Of a stretch of DNA of 6,589 nucleotides, positions 6,035 to 6,589 are shown piece by piece. Source of the stretch: Thauera sp. GTDB taxonomy: Bacteria; Pseudomonadota; Gammaproteobacteria; Burkholderiales; Rhodocyclaceae. Positions within the stretch are counted from its first letter, which is position 1. Each line of letters starts with the position of its first letter. The notes beneath the pieces were generated by a model. That model did no database searches. It had not been told where the DNA came from and was given only the letters and a program-made list of their open reading frames with translations. The stretch covers positions 1 to 6,589 of the forward strand of contig JAKLLJ010000190.1 of assembly GCA_023150215.1 (NCBI GenBank), in the 5' to 3' direction. Made by a program: the position numbers and the translations under genes.

Positions 6035-6589
6035 CGACCACGCCCGCCCGCACCCGCCGTCGCGCCGGCAAGCCCCCCCTGCCCGCCGGGTCCGAATGGA
6101 CCGCCGAGGCGATCGAGCGCTACAACGAAGAGATCGCCCGCGTCGCCGCGCTTTACAGGCTCGACCTCTACCCGGTACAGATCGAGATCATCACCGCCGA
6201 GCAGATGATGGACGCCTATGCCTCGGTGGGCATGCCGGTCAACTACCACCACTGGTCCTTCGGCAAGCACTTCCTCGCCACCGAGAAGGGGTACAAGCGC
6301 GGGCAGATGGGCCTGGCCTACGAGATCGTGATCAACTCCAACCCCTGCATCGCCTACCTGATGGAGGAGAACACGCTCACCATGCAGGGCCTGGTGATCG
6401 CCCACGCCGCCTACGGCCACAACAGCTTCTTCAAGGGCAACTACCTGTTCCGCACCTGGACCAACGCCGACGCCATCATCGACTACCTGCTGTTCGCGCG
6501 GAACTACATCACCCAGTGCGAGGAGCGCCACGGCGAGGAAGCCGTCGAGCTGCTGCTCGACTCCTGCCACGCCTTGATGAACCTCGGCG
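6031..6589 (+). CDS. spoVR: SpoVR/YcgB family protein (N-terminal part, cut by window edge)
   Basis: The 186 visible codons closely match the N-terminal part of the SpoVR family (E. coli YcgB is about 510 residues), so roughly a third is present. The first 22 or so residues are a variable Arg/Pro-rich tail. The conserved region then begins, with YRLDLYPVQIEII, NYHHWSFGK at 71-79, YEIVINSNPCIAYLMEEN at 97-114 and HAAYGHNSFFK from H125 with H130. The histidine, glutamate and cysteine residues are strongly conserved and could form a metal or active site, but this is unproven. B. subtilis SpoVR affects spore cortex formation; in non-sporulating proteobacteria the role is unclear. The ATG overlaps the yeaH stop as ATGA. 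No strong separate Shine-Dalgarno is seen, only an A/G-rich stretch (AAGAAGA), so translation probably depends on coupling to yeaH. The frame is open to the right edge. Confidence 0.95.
   Translation, partial: MTTTPARTRRRAGKPPLPAGSEWTAEAIERYNEEIARVAALYRLDLYPVQIEIITAEQMMDAYASVGMPVNYHHWSFGKHFLATEKGYKRGQMGLAYEIVINSNPCIAYLMEENTLTMQGLVIAHAAYGHNSFFKGNYLFRTWTNADAIIDYLLFARNYITQCEERHGEEAVELLLDSCHALMNLG

Overview
The window comes from a GC-rich, Gram-negative chromosome. The proteins look betaproteobacterial, and I lean towards Rhodocyclales (Thauera/Azoarcus-like). That placement is inferred from protein flavour and gene order and was not tested by a search. Coding density is high, and no mobile element, CRISPR array, tRNA or rRNA gene is visible.

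Left half (1-2398, minus strand): a classic protein quality-control operon, transcribed tig -> clpP -> clpX. Trigger factor (tig) is followed after 20 bp by clpP, and clpX follows after another 17 bp. clpX runs off the left edge just past its Walker A motif. Each gene has a plausible Shine-Dalgarno. A sigma70-like promoter sits about 100 bp upstream of tig.

Middle (2399-2757): a 359-bp divergent intergenic region. Its left part holds the tig promoter. Its right part, which would be the prkA leader if transcription starts far upstream, holds inverted repeats. One is a bulged 9-bp hairpin that overlaps, and so competes with, a 6-bp hairpin.

Right half (2758-6589, plus strand): prkA (yeaG-like AAA+ ATPase/serine kinase), a yeaH-like UPF0229 gene with a C-terminal von Willebrand A (MIDAS) domain, and the start of a spoVR/ycgB-like gene cut by the right edge. 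prkA and yeaH are 73 bp apart, with a very GC-rich hairpin between them. yeaH and spoVR overlap by 4 bp (ATGA), which predicts translational coupling.

The PrkA-YeaH-SpoVR trio is the most interesting content. It is widely conserved, tied to stress, stationary phase or sporulation in the few studied species, and its biochemical task is still poorly defined. The arrangement resembles an AAA+ ATPase with a VWA partner and a possible client or effector. I see no evidence for a wholly novel system; the rest of the window is ordinary housekeeping sequence.
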